Source: Prochlorococcus sp. AG-409-P03
Lineage (GTDB): Bacteria > Cyanobacteriota > Cyanobacteriia > PCC-6307 > Cyanobiaceae
Reading direction: 5' to 3'
Assembly (NCBI GenBank): GCA_003215295.1
Contig: QCKN01000004.1
Span: 1 to 64,000, forward strand
Length of the DNA stretch: 64,000 bases
Part shown: positions 26,990 through 37,891 of the stretch, piece by piece
Numbering within the stretch: position 1 is the first letter of the stretch
Layout: the number at the start of each line of letters is the position of its first letter
The notes under the pieces: model-generated
Told to the model about the DNA's origin: nothing
Seen by the model: only the letters and a program-made list of their open reading frames with translations
The model's database searches: none
Program-made: the position numbers and the translations under genes

Positions 26990-27427
26990 ATGGTAGACAA
27001 AAGTAATCCTAAGTCCTTCAGAAAGAAGAAAGAAAACATACTTAATAGTTCAAGTTCACCAAAAGACATCAATAAGAAGTCGAGTAAAGCAAGCAGAACT
27101 AAAGTTGATAAAGGTATTCCCAAACAAGTAGCAAATAGAATGGCAAGAAGAGTTGCAATTACAACTGGATTGCCCACAATAAGCGGAATGGGTGTATTTA
27201 TAGTTAGCTATCTGATGGTAACTCGAGGAATTGCTGACATCCCTCCTGCACTAACGCTTGTAAGTTCTGCTGCATGTTTCCTTATAGGTTTATTAGGATT
27301 AAGTTATGGAATACTGTCTGCAAGCTGGGAAGACTCTGAAGGAACAATTTTAGGGATAGAAAACATAAAACCAAATATACGAAGAATGCAGTCTGCACTA
27401 AAATCCTCTAAACAAGATAAAATCTAA
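26990..27427 (+). CDS. PAM68-family (DUF3464) photosystem II assembly protein
   Basis: 145 residues. The first 55 are basic and disordered (many K, S, N), then RMARRVAITTGLPTISGMGVFIVSYLMVTRGI leads into the first membrane span, with a second span at VSSAACFLIGLLGLSYGILSASWE. This is the PAM68/DUF3464 pattern, thylakoid proteins that help insert and assemble early photosystem II subunits. The end is convergent with dnaE, 13 bases apart. Confidence 0.82.
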   Translation: MVDKSNPKSFRKKKENILNSSSSPKDINKKSSKASRTKVDKGIPKQVANRMARRVAITTGLPTISGMGVFIVSYLMVTRGIADIPPALTLVSSAACFLIGLLGLSYGILSASWEDSEGTILGIENIKPNIRRMQSALKSSKQDKI

Positions 27428-27440
27428 CTGTTTATTATTT

Positions 27441-30400
27441 TTAGCTACATGTAAGAAGGCTCCCACTACATCTTGCCTTGAATGATTGCTCTTGTAGCGA
27501 GCTCACAGCTGCATCAGCATCTCTAACACAAAACTGATGTCCTAATCGTATGTAGCGGATCTTTCCATCTTGTCTTAGCGAAGCAACAACAGGAACTCGA
27601 ACTCCATACTCTTCCTTCCCTGGCCGATGACTCTGAAGACACTCTCGAAGTCGATGATGCATCGCTATATCACTGGCCTGCTCAGGGAGCAAATCAACCA
27701 GGAGCAGGCGTAAATCATCAATAGCCCTGCAATCCTCAATGATTAGTTGAATTCGATCATCTCTACGATCAACCGTTCCCCATAAAAGCAGTCTTGCCTC
27801 TGGCATTAAATGTTCAGAAAGACGTACATAGCTCTTAGGGAAAACCACTCCCTCGCATACACCAGTTAGATCCTCTATTTGCAAGATTGCCATTCTGTCA
27901 CCCTTACGTGTTGTGATCTGACGAATCTCTGGGATCATCGCAATCACACTTACTTTTGATCTGTCAGGTTGATCTTCTAGGCTTGCCAAACCAATGGGAG
28001 CCACCAACTTTGCTGGGGAAGAAAGTTGTTTAAGCGGGTGATCCGAAAGGTAAAAACCAACCAATTCCTTCTCCAACCTAAGTTTCTCGCTAGGTGAATA
28101 ATCTGCCACAGGTTGAGATTTCGGGATTGTTGATAGCTCAGTTTGCTCAAGAGGTTCAGATAATCCAATTGTTAGATCAAAGAGATTCCCCTGTCCAGTA
28201 CTACGGTCGCGAGCACGCGAGCTCGCCCAGTCAATTAAAAGTTCTAAATCAGACATAAGTTGAGCACGGTTTGCATGAGGGTCTAAATCATCCAATGCTC
28301 CACAATGAATCAGTGCTTCTAAACCCCGTCGATTAAGAACATTGGATGGCATGCGATCACATAGGTCAGCCAATGAAGTAAAAGCACCATCATTTTCACG
28401 CGACGCAATTAAATTTCTGATAGCGCCATCGCCAAGATTTCTGACCGCAGATAATCCAAAAAGAATGCGATTACCAGCCGGTGTAAAATCGATACCAGAT
28501 GCGTTGATATCTGGAGGCATAACTTCTATTCCCATAGAATTGCAATTAGTTATATATCTCTGAACCTTCTCACTTGTCCCAGAATTCACCGTCAAAAGTG
28601 CCGCCATATAAGCAACAGGATAATGTGCCTTTAGGTACGCAGTTTGATAAGTAACTGCTCCATATGCAGTAGAGTGACTCTTATTAAAGCAATACTCCGC
28701 GAATAATACCATTTGATCAAATAATTCATTGGCAATCTTCTTGTCAACACCTCGATTAGAAGCACCATCAATAAAAATAGTTCTATGCTTCTGCATTTCA
28801 GAAACCTTTTTCTTACCCATAGCACGTCTCAAGAGATCTGCTTCTCCTAGAGAATAACCTGCTAAATCCTGTGCAATTTTCATTATTTGTTCCTGATAAA
28901 CCATGATCCCATATGTTTCACGCAGAATTGGTTCTAGGGAAGAATGAGCAAACTGAATAACTTCACGACCATGTTTTCTGTTGATAAATTTAGGAATCAA
29001 TCCTGCATCAAGAGGGCCTGGTCGATACAAAGCAAGAATTGAGGAAATATCCTCAAGGGACGAAGGCCTTAAATCACGAACAATTTGACGCATTCCACTT
29101 GATTCGAGTTGAAAAATCCCCTCAAGATCTCCCCTCGAGAGCAAATCAAAAGTCTTTTCGTCTTCAGGCGGCAGAGAATCTGGATCAACTCTTTGACCAA
29201 GGCTATCTTCTACAAGGTCCAGAGTCTTTTCAATCATAGTAAGATTCTTTAAACCTAAAAAGTCCATCTTTAGTAAGCCCATATATTCAACATCTTCCAT
29301 AAAGTACTGCGTAATAATCTGACCTTCGTTGTTACGCTGAAGAGGTACTAAGTTATCTAAGGGTTCTGCAGCAATAACAACACCTGCTGCATGAACCCCA
29401 AATGTCTTATTAGTACCTTCTATTCTTATTGCCATATCAACCCATTTAGAAGTCAATGGGTCATTCTGATATTTGTCGCGAAATTCTTTATTAGGAGTTT
29501 CGTCACTGATCATAGATGTAAGCTTTGCCGGCTTGCCTCTAACTACAGGAATCAACTTAGCTAGTCGATCAGCATCTCCATACGGGATGTCTAGAACTCT
29601 TGCAACATCCTTAAGGACTGCCTTAGAGGTCATCCTATTAAAAGTAATAATCTGAGCAACTTTATCTTCTCCATAACGACTTGTTACGTAGTCAATAACC
29701 TCTCCTCTCCTTTGTATACAGAAATCAGTATCTATATCTGGCATGGACTTTCTCTCAGGGTTTAAAAACCTTTCAAAGAGCAAGCCATTCGTAACAGGGT
29801 CAATATTTGTAATTCCTAAGGCATAAGCTACTAAAGAGCCTGCCGCAGATCCTCTTCCAGGGCCAACAGGTATTCCCTTCTCTCTGGCAAAGCGAATGTA
29901 ATCCCAAACAACAAGGAAATAGGTCGGGAAACCCATTTGATCAATTACTTTGATCTCATAGGAAAGTCTATCTTTATAATTCGCTTTTATTTCTTCGTCA
30001 TCTTTTAATTCCAATCTTTTTCTCAAACCATCTTCTGTTACCTCGCGCAGATAAGCCACCGAATCTTTACCCTCCGGCACTGGGAAGCAAGGCATTTGAT
30101 AAGTAAGGTTTAGACCATAGTCTTGAACCTTTTCTGCTACAAGCGCTGTATTCTGAATAGCTGCTTGGACAACATCACTATCTAAATGATCAGCGAAGAG
30201 TTGTCCCATCTCTTCCTCCGATTTTATATATTCTGTCCCTGTATATCTCAAACGTTTTTCATCACTGATCAACTTTCCAGTAAGGACACAAAGCAAGGCA
30301 TCATGTGCCTCAACATCATTCTTAGTTAGATAATGTGCGTCATTTGTTGCTATTAGTTGAATATCTAATTCTTTCGCAATGCTTGCTATTCCGACATTAA

Positions 30401-30962
30401 CAATCCTATCCTCGAGAGATCCATGATCTTGAATCTCAAGGTAAAAGTCTTCGCCAAAAATATTTTTATACCATAGAGCGACATCTCTAGCAACATCCAA
30501 ACGCCCCCGCAATATTGCCTGAGGGATCTCACCACCTAGGCATGCAGTTGAAACGATCAAACCTTCATTGTGAGCCTTTAGCAATTCCTTATCAATACAT
30601 GCCCTAGAAAAAATGCCTCGACCACGCATCCCTCGAAGGTGACTAGCAGAAGTCAGCTTGACAAGGTTTCTATATCCAACGGAATTCTTTGCAAGAACAA
30701 CTAAATGATAACGACGTTCTTTCTTACGCTGGGGGTCATCAATAGAACCATTAATTACATACATCTCATTACCAATTATGGGTTTTATTCCAGCTTCCTT
30801 ACAAAGCTTTAAAAGTTCTATTGCGCCATACATGACACCATGATCAGTCAAAGCCAAAGCCTTTAAATCAAGCTCTTTCGCACGGCCCACCATCTTGGGC
30901 AACTGACTCGCCCCATCAAGGAGGCTGTAATCACTATGATTATGCAGTGGTACGAACCCCAT
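27441..30962 (-). CDS. dnaE: DNA polymerase III alpha subunit
   Basis: 1173 residues. The chromosomal replicase catalytic subunit. It starts with the PHP domain ([20 protein letters not shown], 1-270). The polymerase palm has [13 protein letters not shown] and the catalytic pair [12 protein letters not shown] (about 400-411). Helix-hairpin-helix, OB (about 1000-1090) and C-terminal segments follow. No intein or split is seen, so dnaE is whole here, unlike many cyanobacteria where it is split by an intein. ATG at 30962; a GTG one codon earlier is possible. Last gene of the long minus-strand run. Confidence 0.96.
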   Translation of the reverse strand: MGFVPLHNHSDYSLLDGASQLPKMVGRAKELDLKALALTDHGVMYGAIELLKLCKEAGIKPIIGNEMYVINGSIDDPQRKKERRYHLVVLAKNSVGYRNLVKLTSASHLRGMRGRGIFSRACIDKELLKAHNEGLIVSTACLGGEIPQAILRGRLDVARDVALWYKNIFGEDFYLEIQDHGSLEDRIVNVGIASIAKELDIQLIATNDAHYLTKNDVEAHDALLCVLTGKLISDEKRLRYTGTEYIKSEEEMGQLFADHLDSDVVQAAIQNTALVAEKVQDYGLNLTYQMPCFPVPEGKDSVAYLREVTEDGLRKRLELKDDEEIKANYKDRLSYEIKVIDQMGFPTYFLVVWDYIRFAREKGIPVGPGRGSAAGSLVAYALGITNIDPVTNGLLFERFLNPERKSMPDIDTDFCIQRRGEVIDYVTSRYGEDKVAQIITFNRMTSKAVLKDVARVLDIPYGDADRLAKLIPVVRGKPAKLTSMISDETPNKEFRDKYQNDPLTSKWVDMAIRIEGTNKTFGVHAAGVVIAAEPLDNLVPLQRNNEGQIITQYFMEDVEYMGLLKMDFLGLKNLTMIEKTLDLVEDSLGQRVDPDSLPPEDEKTFDLLSRGDLEGIFQLESSGMRQIVRDLRPSSLEDISSILALYRPGPLDAGLIPKFINRKHGREVIQFAHSSLEPILRETYGIMVYQEQIMKIAQDLAGYSLGEADLLRRAMGKKKVSEMQKHRTIFIDGASNRGVDKKIANELFDQMVLFAEYCFNKSHSTAYGAVTYQTAYLKAHYPVAYMAALLTVNSGTSEKVQRYITNCNSMGIEVMPPDINASGIDFTPAGNRILFGLSAVRNLGDGAIRNLIASRENDGAFTSLADLCDRMPSNVLNRRGLEALIHCGALDDLDPHANRAQLMSDLELLIDWASSRARDRSTGQGNLFDLTIGLSEPLEQTELSTIPKSQPVADYSPSEKLRLEKELVGFYLSDHPLKQLSSPAKLVAPIGLASLEDQPDRSKVSVIAMIPEIRQITTRKGDRMAILQIEDLTGVCEGVVFPKSYVRLSEHLMPEARLLLWGTVDRRDDRIQLIIEDCRAIDDLRLLLVDLLPEQASDIAMHHRLRECLQSHRPGKEEYGVRVPVVASLRQDGKIRYIRLGHQFCVRDADAAVSSLQEQSFKARCSGSLLTCS

Positions 30963-31038
30963 CACGCGATTGCATCTCTACGCACAAGATAAAGGGGATT
31001 TGAGGCAAAGAGACCCTATATACAGCGTAAGCAACAAT

Positions 31039-32499
31039 TCAAGGTATAAATTGCCCTTTAGGATGGGCGCTCATCACTTTTGCGGATTGCTCGTATTGAT
31101 GAGCAGTACGCAAAAGGCGCACCTCATCTAGAACATTTCCAATCAATTGCATCCCTATTGGTAGTCCTAAATCATCAAAGCCACAGGGAATGCTAATTGC
31201 TGGAAGTCCAGCCAAATTAGCTGGAATAGTCAAAAGATCAGAAAGGTACATTGCTAGTGGGTCATCTTTATGCGCCCCTGCCTTAAAAGCTGTAGTCGGA
31301 GAAGTTGGGGTCAACAAGATATCTACTTTCTGAAAAGCATTCTCAAAATCTCTTTTAATCAGAGTTCTAACTTGTTGAGCCTTCTTGTAATAAGCATCCA
31401 CATATCCAGCAGAGAGCGCATAAGTCCCTATTAAAATCCTTCTCTGTACCTCGCTACCAAATCCGTCTGCTCTACTAAGTGACGTCATTTCAGTAAGACT
31501 ATCCTTACTTTCAGATCTATGGCCATATTTCACTCCGTCATATCTAGCCAAATTCGCAGAGGCCTCTGATGGAGCTATCACGTAATAAGTAGCTATACCA
31601 TCAGCGAAGCGTGGACATCGAATCTCTATCAATTCAGCTCCTAAAGATTCAAGCTGACTTGCAGCTAAAAGAACAGATTCCTTAACCTGGGTTGAAAGGC
31701 CTTCCTGTTCAAAACACTCAGTAATCAAGCCAACACGTAACCCAGTTAAAGGCTCACCAAGAGTCTCTAGATAATTTGGGACAGGGTCGTTTAAGCACGT
31801 AGAATCGCGGCTGTCTCCTCCAGCTATCACCTGCAGAATCTCTGCACAATCAGCCACGGATGAAGCAAAAGGACCGACCTGATCTAAGGAACTTGCAAAA
31901 GCTATAAGCCCCCATCTACTTACACGGCCATAAGTCGGTTTCAATCCAACCACACCACAGAAAGAAGCAGGCTGCCTAATTGACCCGCCAGTATCAGAAC
32001 CTAATGCTGCAATACATTCTCCTGCTGCCAAAGCAGCAGCACTTCCTCCAGAACTTCCACCAGGAACCCGAGTAGCATCCCAAGGATTCAAGGTTGAACC
32101 AAAAAACGAAGTCTCTGTAGAACTTCCCATTGCGAACTCATCAAGATTAGTCTTGCCCAACAAAATCGCGCCTGAATTCCAAAGACGTTCTGTAACTGTG
32201 GATTCATAAGGCGGAACAAATTCTCGAAGCATGCGACTTGAGCAAGTCGTTCGTACACCTTTTGTACAAAGATTGTCCTTAATCGCGAAAGGGATTCCTG
32301 CAAGAGGAGGAAGAGTATCTCCAGAAGATCTTGCCTTGTCAATTTGATCAGCTTGACCGCGAGCACGATCCGCAGTTATTGCCAAGAACGCATGAAGCTT
32401 TTTGTCTAAAGCTTTAATTCGAGCAAGGTGTTCATCAACTAATTCACGGGCAGATACTTGCCCAAGCTGAAGTTGCTTACGCCATTCGGCGATGGTCAT
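31039..32499 (-). CDS. gatA: Asp-tRNA(Asn)/Glu-tRNA(Gln) amidotransferase subunit A
   Basis: 486 residues, amidase-signature enzyme that releases ammonia from glutamine for transamidation of misacylated tRNA; cyanobacteria use it to make Gln-tRNA. The Ser-cisSer-Lys triad is visible in [13 protein letters not shown] (lysine), [15 protein letters not shown] (cis-serine) and [16 protein letters not shown] (nucleophilic serine). ATG start and standard length. A DUF1816 gene lies upstream and dnaE downstream on the same strand; gatB and gatC are not in the window. Confidence 0.96.
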   Translation of the reverse strand: MTIAEWRKQLQLGQVSARELVDEHLARIKALDKKLHAFLAITADRARGQADQIDKARSSGDTLPPLAGIPFAIKDNLCTKGVRTTCSSRMLREFVPPYESTVTERLWNSGAILLGKTNLDEFAMGSSTETSFFGSTLNPWDATRVPGGSSGGSAAALAAGECIAALGSDTGGSIRQPASFCGVVGLKPTYGRVSRWGLIAFASSLDQVGPFASSVADCAEILQVIAGGDSRDSTCLNDPVPNYLETLGEPLTGLRVGLITECFEQEGLSTQVKESVLLAASQLESLGAELIEIRCPRFADGIATYYVIAPSEASANLARYDGVKYGHRSESKDSLTEMTSLSRADGFGSEVQRRILIGTYALSAGYVDAYYKKAQQVRTLIKRDFENAFQKVDILLTPTSPTTAFKAGAHKDDPLAMYLSDLLTIPANLAGLPAISIPCGFDDLGLPIGMQLIGNVLDEVRLLRTAHQYEQSAKVMSAHPKGQFIP

Positions 32500-32553
32500 C
32501 TAACTTTGAGGTCTGTTTTAACTGACAGTATCAGCACGCTATCTAAGTACGGA

Positions 32554-32784
32554 CTAGATGGTCAGAGGCTCACCTCTACGGCAACGAACCAATCGATGAT
32601 CAATTGAATTCATGCCTTCTTCTGAAAGATCTTCCAGAAAAGCAGAAAGATTACCCTGGAGACTCCTTCTTGTAAGGAAAGGCCCAAACCAATAGGTAGT
32701 AGATGGCTCTTTAGTCTCAACCTCGGCCCACCAAGCTATGCCAAGAATATTGCCAAGACTGCGAAGCGCCCTGATTGGGCTCAT
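32554..32784 (-). CDS. DUF1816 protein
   Basis: 76 residues with the cyanobacterial DUF1816 pattern: GIAWWAEVETKEPSTTYWFGPFLTRRSL, then LEDLSEEGMNSIDHRLVRCRRGEPLTI. The core recalls a phycobilisome-linker-associated small domain found alone in many cyanobacteria; function not established. ATG start, free gaps of about 54 and 89 bases on each side in a same-strand run. Confidence 0.75.
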   Translation of the reverse strand: MSPIRALRSLGNILGIAWWAEVETKEPSTTYWFGPFLTRRSLQGNLSAFLEDLSEEGMNSIDHRLVRCRRGEPLTI

Positions 32785-32873
32785 AAGCTCAAAGCGTTTA
32801 CTAACTAAACATTATTCTAGATATTGATTTACTGAATCAATAGTTTCTTTCCTAACTCTTCTGAAATGAAGAT

Positions 32874-34313
32874 TTAAAGCTGCACATTATCTTCAAAATT
32901 TGCCGGTTCATTTCTAGTATTCAAATCAATATGAATGTTGTTTTCAGAATCAATCGCTATAGATGATGAATCACTCTCTATAGGAGCCTTGTGATGACCA
33001 CAGCTTTCAAATGACTCTCCTTCTTCTTCCTTATCAGATCCTTTCTCCGAATCAAAGGTTGAGGCGAACTGTGCGCGAACAATCCTTGGAGATGGAGCCT
33101 GGCCAGATAAGCCCTTCATCCAACTAGTCCGAGCCACTTCATACAAGCAAAGTGCAGTAGCCACCGAAGCATTAAGACTCTTAGTTACACCACGCAAAGG
33201 AATTCTCACCAATTGATCACAGTGTCTACGTGTGACCAGTGAGATTCCCTTCCCTTCAGAACCAGTAACAACAACAAGAGGTCCTTCAAAATCCATTTCC
33301 TGAAGAGTTACATCTCCTTCTTCTGCAAGACCGATAATTCGATAACCAGCCTTTTTTAAGTCCTCAAGTGATCGATTTAAGTTAACTACTCGAGCAACTG
33401 GCAAATGTTCAAGTGCACCTGCTGCAACTTTTGCTACTGACCCTGTCAAGCCAGCACTCCGCCTTTGAGGAAGTACCAACCCATGAGCACCCAAAGCCTC
33501 AGCTGAACGGACTATTGCCCCCAAGTTTTGTGGGTCTGTAAGACCATCTAATGCAAGTAGCAATGGTGACTCATCTAAGTTTTCACAACCTTCTATCAAG
33601 GAAGGTAAATCCAATGCCTCCGCCGCCGCAGGCTGCAAAACAATCCCTTGATGAACAGCTCCATTTGTAAGCTGACCAAGACGCGCCCAAGTCACTTCCT
33701 CAACTAGCACTCCAGAGGATTTTGCGTCACGTAATAGTTGCAAAAACTTTTGAGATGTTCGCAACTCTGGGGTACACCAAATCCGATGAATAGGTCTTCC
33801 TGACTCAAGGGCAGCCTGTGTTGAATGCCGACCCCAAATAAAATCATTTGGAGAAGATTTTCCATATCTTTCATCATCGACCTGAGGTTTAAAAGAGTTA
33901 TTACTTTGATCATTTTGTCTAGCCCTTCTCTTAATTTCTGACGAACTCGAGGAACCCTCTCCGTTAGTGAAGCGTCGAACTCTTCTTTGAATATTGGATT
34001 TAGAAAGTGATCTTTGACTATCTCTTCTAAGAAAATCAGAACGAGACCCACCCCTTCCCTCACCAGACGAAGCAAGATTTCTTCTGTCTCTTTTATAGTC
34101 CCCTCGACTTCCATATCTCTCTCTTGTATTTGAAAAATCATTTACCTCTTGACTTTCGGCCCGCTCTATTTTTGAGCGATAAACGTTCCGATCGCCTCTA
34201 GGTCTTTTACTAGAAGCCCTTTGGTCAAAGGAATCATTTCTTTTTGACTTTTTCCCACTGGGGCGAGGAAAACGGTCAGGATTGCGGCTACGGCGATCGG
34301 AGCGTGAATTCAT
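32874..34313 (-). CDS. TrmH/SpoU-family RNA 2'-O-methyltransferase with long basic N-terminus
   Basis: 479 residues. The C-terminal SPOUT domain (about 155-420) has the RlmB-like substrate-binding region FIWGRHSTQAALESGRPIHRI, motif 1 ALDGLTDPQNLGAIVRSAEALG, motif 2 VVVTGSEGKGIS and motif 3 IPLRGVTKSLNASVATALCLYE. This group methylates 23S rRNA G2251 (RlmB) or tRNA. The first ~150 residues are a low-complexity R/S/D/N extension, probably disordered and RNA-binding, and the last 60 are acidic. ATG at 34313 has AAAGAA before it; an upstream codon would run into the mini-RNase III gene. Confidence 0.85.
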   Translation of the reverse strand: MNSRSDRRSRNPDRFPRPSGKKSKRNDSFDQRASSKRPRGDRNVYRSKIERAESQEVNDFSNTRERYGSRGDYKRDRRNLASSGEGRGGSRSDFLRRDSQRSLSKSNIQRRVRRFTNGEGSSSSSEIKRRARQNDQSNNSFKPQVDDERYGKSSPNDFIWGRHSTQAALESGRPIHRIWCTPELRTSQKFLQLLRDAKSSGVLVEEVTWARLGQLTNGAVHQGIVLQPAAAEALDLPSLIEGCENLDESPLLLALDGLTDPQNLGAIVRSAEALGAHGLVLPQRRSAGLTGSVAKVAAGALEHLPVARVVNLNRSLEDLKKAGYRIIGLAEEGDVTLQEMDFEGPLVVVTGSEGKGISLVTRRHCDQLVRIPLRGVTKSLNASVATALCLYEVARTSWMKGLSGQAPSPRIVRAQFASTFDSEKGSDKEEEGESFESCGHHKAPIESDSSSIAIDSENNIHIDLNTRNEPANFEDNVQL

Positions 34314-34326
34314 TTCTTTAATAGGC

Positions 34327-34734
34327 CTATGACATGAAAGATTCGCGCTCCTCCAATCGATCCAAAAGCTGCGCAAGCCGCAGGGGATTCTTCAAAAAGA
34401 GCCAGCCAACCATTGTCTCAAACCCTGTAGCTTTAGCATAAGTAGCAGCGTCGCCTCTTCTGGAACCTCTCCCAGCCTTATTTCGGCCTCTACGGACTAA
34501 ATCCTGCTCTTGGTCAGAAAGGTAGGGTTCAAGGGCAACTAGAGCCTCAGCCTGAGCTTCTGCCTTTACTTGATTAACAACAGATTTATGAAGGTCTCTT
34601 GATCGGCGGGACTGTCCACAATGCCTGAGACGTTGATGCAGCTCCCAAACAGCATCTCCTAACCATGCCAGTTGCAGAGGCCCCAAATCCTCTGGGCAAG
34701 ATGAAGGGCTTTGATCTCGAATCCAACTAGTCAA
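34327..34734 (-). CDS. mrnC: mini-ribonuclease III (MrnC)
   Basis: 135 residues, an RNase III catalytic domain without a dsRNA-binding domain. The catalytic motif LQLAWLGDAVWELHQR (residues about 20-36) supplies the aspartate, and RRGRNKAGRGSRRGDAATYAKATGFETMVGWLFL holds the second acidic site. In Bacillus the enzyme matures 23S rRNA. The start is TTG at 34734, overlapping the stop of the STAS gene in a TTGA, so translation is probably coupled. The next gene (TrmH type) starts 13 bases after its stop. Confidence 0.86.
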   Translation of the reverse strand: MTSWIRDQSPSSCPEDLGPLQLAWLGDAVWELHQRLRHCGQSRRSRDLHKSVVNQVKAEAQAEALVALEPYLSDQEQDLVRRGRNKAGRGSRRGDAATYAKATGFETMVGWLFLKNPLRLAQLLDRLEERESFMS

Positions 34735-35087
34735 GCATTTAAATGATTAAGAGCAGCATTCAGATCAGGTGCCAAATGAAGAAATTCCTCAAGACGAACA
34801 AGCTTGATAGTTTGTACAACCCTTGCATTGCCAACTACAAGAAAGGATCGCTTAGAAGAATTGCACTGCTTTGCAATTTGTACCAAAGCTCCCAAACCTG
34901 AAGAGTCAATGAAATCGATATTTGTGAGATCGATAACAACTGAAGACGGATTGGCCTGAAGTACATCCTCAAGATAAGTTTTAAACTGCTTCTCGGAGTA
35001 GGCATCTAGTTGACCTGTGAAAGAAAACACAAGGCAGCCTTTACGCCGCTCGAAACCACCTCTCAGAGAAACGGTCAGTCGCTGCAA
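34731..35087 (-). CDS. STAS-domain protein (anti-sigma factor antagonist type)
   Basis: 118 residues. A beta-alpha STAS fold with the phosphorylatable site DSSGLGAL (61-68; the first serine, S62, is the usual target) preceded by VIDLTNIDFI. Such proteins bind an RsbW-like kinase and release its sigma factor when dephosphorylated. The nearest candidate partner is the ATPase at 6278-6778; this is inference. The start TTG at 35087 is the first possible one; no convincing ribosome-binding site. Coupled (TTGA) to mrnC. Confidence 0.82.
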   Translation of the reverse strand: MQRLTVSLRGGFERRKGCLVFSFTGQLDAYSEKQFKTYLEDVLQANPSSVVIDLTNIDFIDSSGLGALVQIAKQCNSSKRSFLVVGNARVVQTIKLVRLEEFLHLAPDLNAALNHLNA

Positions 35088-35148
35088 TTCGGTTATGGAA
35101 TTAATCCCCCTGAACCCGATGGCACGAAGTGTAGTTATAGAAGACGAA

Positions 35149-36306
35149 CTAAACCACGATTGAACGTCTTTGTGCCATTAGAGATATAAACCGAGCAAAG
35201 TGATGATCGGCATCATGCGGCCCAGGACTGGCTTCAGGGTGGTATTGAACACCAAAAATTGGTCTTTCAGAAACTTGTATTCCTGCAACAGTTTTGTCAT
35301 TGAGGTTGAAATGCGTCACAACCACCTTGCCTTTGGGTAATGATTCTGAGTCAAGTGCAAATCCATGATTTTGACTTGTAATTTCGAGACGTCCAGTAGT
35401 TCCACAGGGATGATTGAGGCCTCGATGTCCATATGGAAGCTTGAAAGTCTTTCCACCTAAAGCAAGTCCAAGAATCTGATGACCTAAACAAATCCCAAAC
35501 AAAGGTATATCTGTTTTGTTTATTAGCTCCTTTACAAGTGATATACCACTTGTAACTGCAGCAGGATCTCCAGGGCCATTTGAGAGGAAAACACCCTCTG
35601 GGCTAAGACTCATTACTGATGAGAAGTTTGAATCACATGGCAAAACACTAACTTCACATCCATAAGCCGTTAAACGCTCCAAAATAGATTTCTTAATTCC
35701 AAAATCAATTGCAACCACTTTGTAAGGCAATCCTGATACATGCTGGCTTTTAGTTCTACGGTCGAAATCAACTCTTGATAGAGAATGCCAAAAGTATTTT
35801 TTGTCCGTAGAAACCTGCTTTGCCAAATTCAAACCCTCCATATGTGGAAACCTCCTTAATTCCTTGAGAAGATCTAATGGAGATATGTTCTCTTTATTAG
35901 TTATTGCACCATTCATTGATCCAAAGTTACGCAAATGTCTAACAAGTGCTCTTGTATCTATTCCAGAGATTCCAACAACTTTATGTTTTAGAAGCCAACT
36001 TTCTAGAGGCTCCTCAGAACGCCAGTTACTGGGTTCTTTAGAAGTTTGCCTTACTATTACTCCCTTAACAGAAGGACATTTAGCCTCATTATCATCAGAA
36101 TTAATTCCTGTATTTCCTATTTCTGGGTAAGTAAAGGCTACAAATTGCCCATAATAGCTAGGGTCAGTTAAGACTTCTTGATAGCCTGTCATTCCTGTAT
36201 TAAATACCACTTCTCCGAAAACAGTGCCGCAATATCCAAAAGACTCTCCTTCAAGCAAAGTGCCATCTTCTAATACCAATAAAGCTTTCTTTGAGAGAGA
36301 GTACAT
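35149..36306 (-). CDS. carA: carbamoyl-phosphate synthase small subunit
   Basis: 385 residues. Glutamine amidotransferase half of carbamoyl-phosphate synthase, feeding arginine and pyrimidine synthesis. The N-terminal CPSase domain has [20 protein letters not shown]. The class I amidotransferase domain has the nucleophile C273 in [11 protein letters not shown] and the histidine/glutamate pair in [18 protein letters not shown] at 36306 gives the family start; a TTG three codons upstream is less likely. It lies 45 bases after trpD on the same strand. Confidence 0.96.
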   Translation of the reverse strand: MYSLSKKALLVLEDGTLLEGESFGYCGTVFGEVVFNTGMTGYQEVLTDPSYYGQFVAFTYPEIGNTGINSDDNEAKCPSVKGVIVRQTSKEPSNWRSEEPLESWLLKHKVVGISGIDTRALVRHLRNFGSMNGAITNKENISPLDLLKELRRFPHMEGLNLAKQVSTDKKYFWHSLSRVDFDRRTKSQHVSGLPYKVVAIDFGIKKSILERLTAYGCEVSVLPCDSNFSSVMSLSPEGVFLSNGPGDPAAVTSGISLVKELINKTDIPLFGICLGHQILGLALGGKTFKLPYGHRGLNHPCGTTGRLEITSQNHGFALDSESLPKGKVVVTHFNLNDKTVAGIQVSERPIFGVQYHPEASPGPHDADHHFARFISLMAQRRSIVV

Positions 36307-36351
36307 AAGTTTCAAAAATAGAGAAATTGATTTTCTTGAATCCTATTATTT

Positions 36352-37383
36352 TTAATCAAGTGCAAGACGTAGTGCTTCCAAGCTCTTCCACGGACTACCA
36401 ACCTCTAACGAATTTAAAGCCTTAGTCGCTCCTAAACTAAAGTCATCTTCTAAGCCAGCTGCCCATAAAACCAAAGAAGTATTAAGGGCAACAACATGTT
36501 TTTGAGCAATAGTTCCACTCCCTTGAAGAGTAGAGGCAAGAATTCTTTTGTTTTCTGCAAGATCTCCCCCCCTAATAGCACTATTAGGAGCAGAAATTAA
36601 CCCAACTTCAGATGCACTAAGGAAAGAGGTTCTAACTTCACCATTTTCTAACAATCGTAACTCGTTTGAACCTTCAAGAGAAGCTTCATCTAACCCTCCT
36701 GCACCATGTACAACAATTGCTCTCTCAAGACCAAGTTGAAGTAGAGCATCTGCCATAGGGTTCAACAACTCAGCCTTGGCGACTCCCAGAACCTGTGCCT
36801 TTGGCCGGAGTGGATTGACTAATGGGCCCAAAAGATTAAAAACGGTTCTAACACCTAAGCTTTTTCTTAAAGGTGCCAAATTAATCAAAGAAGAATGCCA
36901 TGCAGGTGCAAAAAGGAATGTGACATTCACCTTCTCTACAGCACTGACAACATCTTCTAATGAGGCCTTAAGTTTAATTCCCATACCTTCAAGAACATCA
37001 GCAGAGCCAACTTTTCCACTTGCACTCCTATTGCCATGCTTTGCCACATAGGCTCCAGATGCAGCCGCAGAAAAGGCAACTGCAGTTGAGATATTGAAGG
37101 TGTCTGCGCCATCACCGCCAGTTCCACAAGTGTCAACCATATGAATTTCTGGGATTTCACACGGAAGGGAGCAGGCTTCCCTCAACACCGTTGCCATTGC
37201 CGAAAGCTCTTCACCGTTGACTCCTTTTGTTCTCAAAGCAGCTAAAAAAGCCCCCGTCTGAACTGCGGTCAACTCCTCCTTAAGCCAGGCCTGCATCAAG
37301 GCCGCTGCTTGAGAATGATTTAGAGCCTTCCCCGATAAAAGCATCTCAAGGGTTTCAGGCCAAGAAGAAGCACCAATAGACAT
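36352..37383 (-). CDS. trpD: anthranilate phosphoribosyltransferase
   Basis: 343 residues, second step of tryptophan synthesis: anthranilate plus PRPP. Visible marks are the PRPP site [17 protein letters not shown] (near 84-100), the [19 protein letters not shown] stretch (about 114-132) and the [19 protein letters not shown] block. ATG start at 37383. Its start lies only 7 bases from the end of a strong terminator hairpin (37391-37419), so expression may depend on read-through or a promoter inside the hairpin region. carA follows. Confidence 0.95.
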   Translation of the reverse strand: MSIGASSWPETLEMLLSGKALNHSQAAALMQAWLKEELTAVQTGAFLAALRTKGVNGEELSAMATVLREACSLPCEIPEIHMVDTCGTGGDGADTFNISTAVAFSAAASGAYVAKHGNRSASGKVGSADVLEGMGIKLKASLEDVVSAVEKVNVTFLFAPAWHSSLINLAPLRKSLGVRTVFNLLGPLVNPLRPKAQVLGVAKAELLNPMADALLQLGLERAIVVHGAGGLDEASLEGSNELRLLENGEVRTSFLSASEVGLISAPNSAIRGGDLAENKRILASTLQGSGTIAQKHVVALNTSLVLWAAGLEDDFSLGATKALNSLEVGSPWKSLEALRLALD

Positions 37384-37390
37384 TTTTCAG

Positions 37391-37419
37391 AAAAAAACCC
37401 GGGTGCGTTGCACGCCGGG
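37391..37419 (-). terminator. GC-rich terminator or attenuator directly before trpD
   Basis: On the minus strand a 9-bp stem (CCGGG and GCAC arms with one bulged base, loop of three) is followed at once by seven T's (37397-37391). The T-run ends 7 bases before the trpD ATG. It is a convincing intrinsic terminator for the DUF3288 gene about 80 bases upstream, or an attenuator of trpD. A competing GGTGAT/ATCACC pairing lies just upstream. Confidence 0.75.
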
Positions 37420-37498
37420 CCAGGTGATGGGGACATATCTACTATCACCCAAAAAGTGCAAACTGGCGAGAATAAATAAAATTCTTTAGTGGATTATC

Positions 37499-37804
37499 TC
37501 AACCAGCTGCATCATCAGAAGTATCGAACCCAGAACCCACTCCATCTTCCTGTTGACTTCCAGGCCTATAACCAGATTGCCATATTTGACGGACTCGATT
37601 ATTCAAAGTGTCTCGACTTAATCCCCAAGCACTCAGAATCTTCTTCATATCTTCCTTTAGGTCATAAGCCCCAGGGAAACCTTCATATCTCAGAAAAAGT
37701 CGTGCCAAGTCCACTAAATCCGAATTCTCAGGAGAGTCTTTAACCAATAAACGATCAAGATTCTCACGATCAATAATGTAAAGAGGATGATTCTGTTCTT
37801 GCAT
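37499..37804 (-). CDS. DUF3288-family protein
   Basis: 101 residues. The pattern HPLYIIDRENLDRLLVKDSPENSDLVDLARLFLRYEGFPGAYDLKEDMKKIL with a following LSRDTLNNRVRQIWQSGYRP fits my memory of DUF3288, a small soluble cyanobacterial family of unknown role. The last ~20 residues are acidic and polar. ATG start. The gene heads the long minus-strand run that ends at dnaE and is separated from trpD by the terminator at 37391-37419. Confidence 0.65.
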   Translation of the reverse strand: MQEQNHPLYIIDRENLDRLLVKDSPENSDLVDLARLFLRYEGFPGAYDLKEDMKKILSAWGLSRDTLNNRVRQIWQSGYRPGSQQEDGVGSGFDTSDDAAG

Positions 37805-37891
37805 AAGCTCAATTCATTCGTCACCCCAACAACAAATATGCCCACTCTGGGGCACATCTCTGCCTAAGTTAGCCTTCATACGGGAACTGGC

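Noticed and set aside
27441-30962. Possible intein or split in dnaE
   Set aside because: The reading frame is continuous with normal polymerase blocks; no intein motifs seen.
33704-34141. 145-codon frame overlapping the TrmH-type gene
   Set aside because: Arises from the repetitive R/S codons of the N-terminal extension in the shifted frame; no start context or domain.
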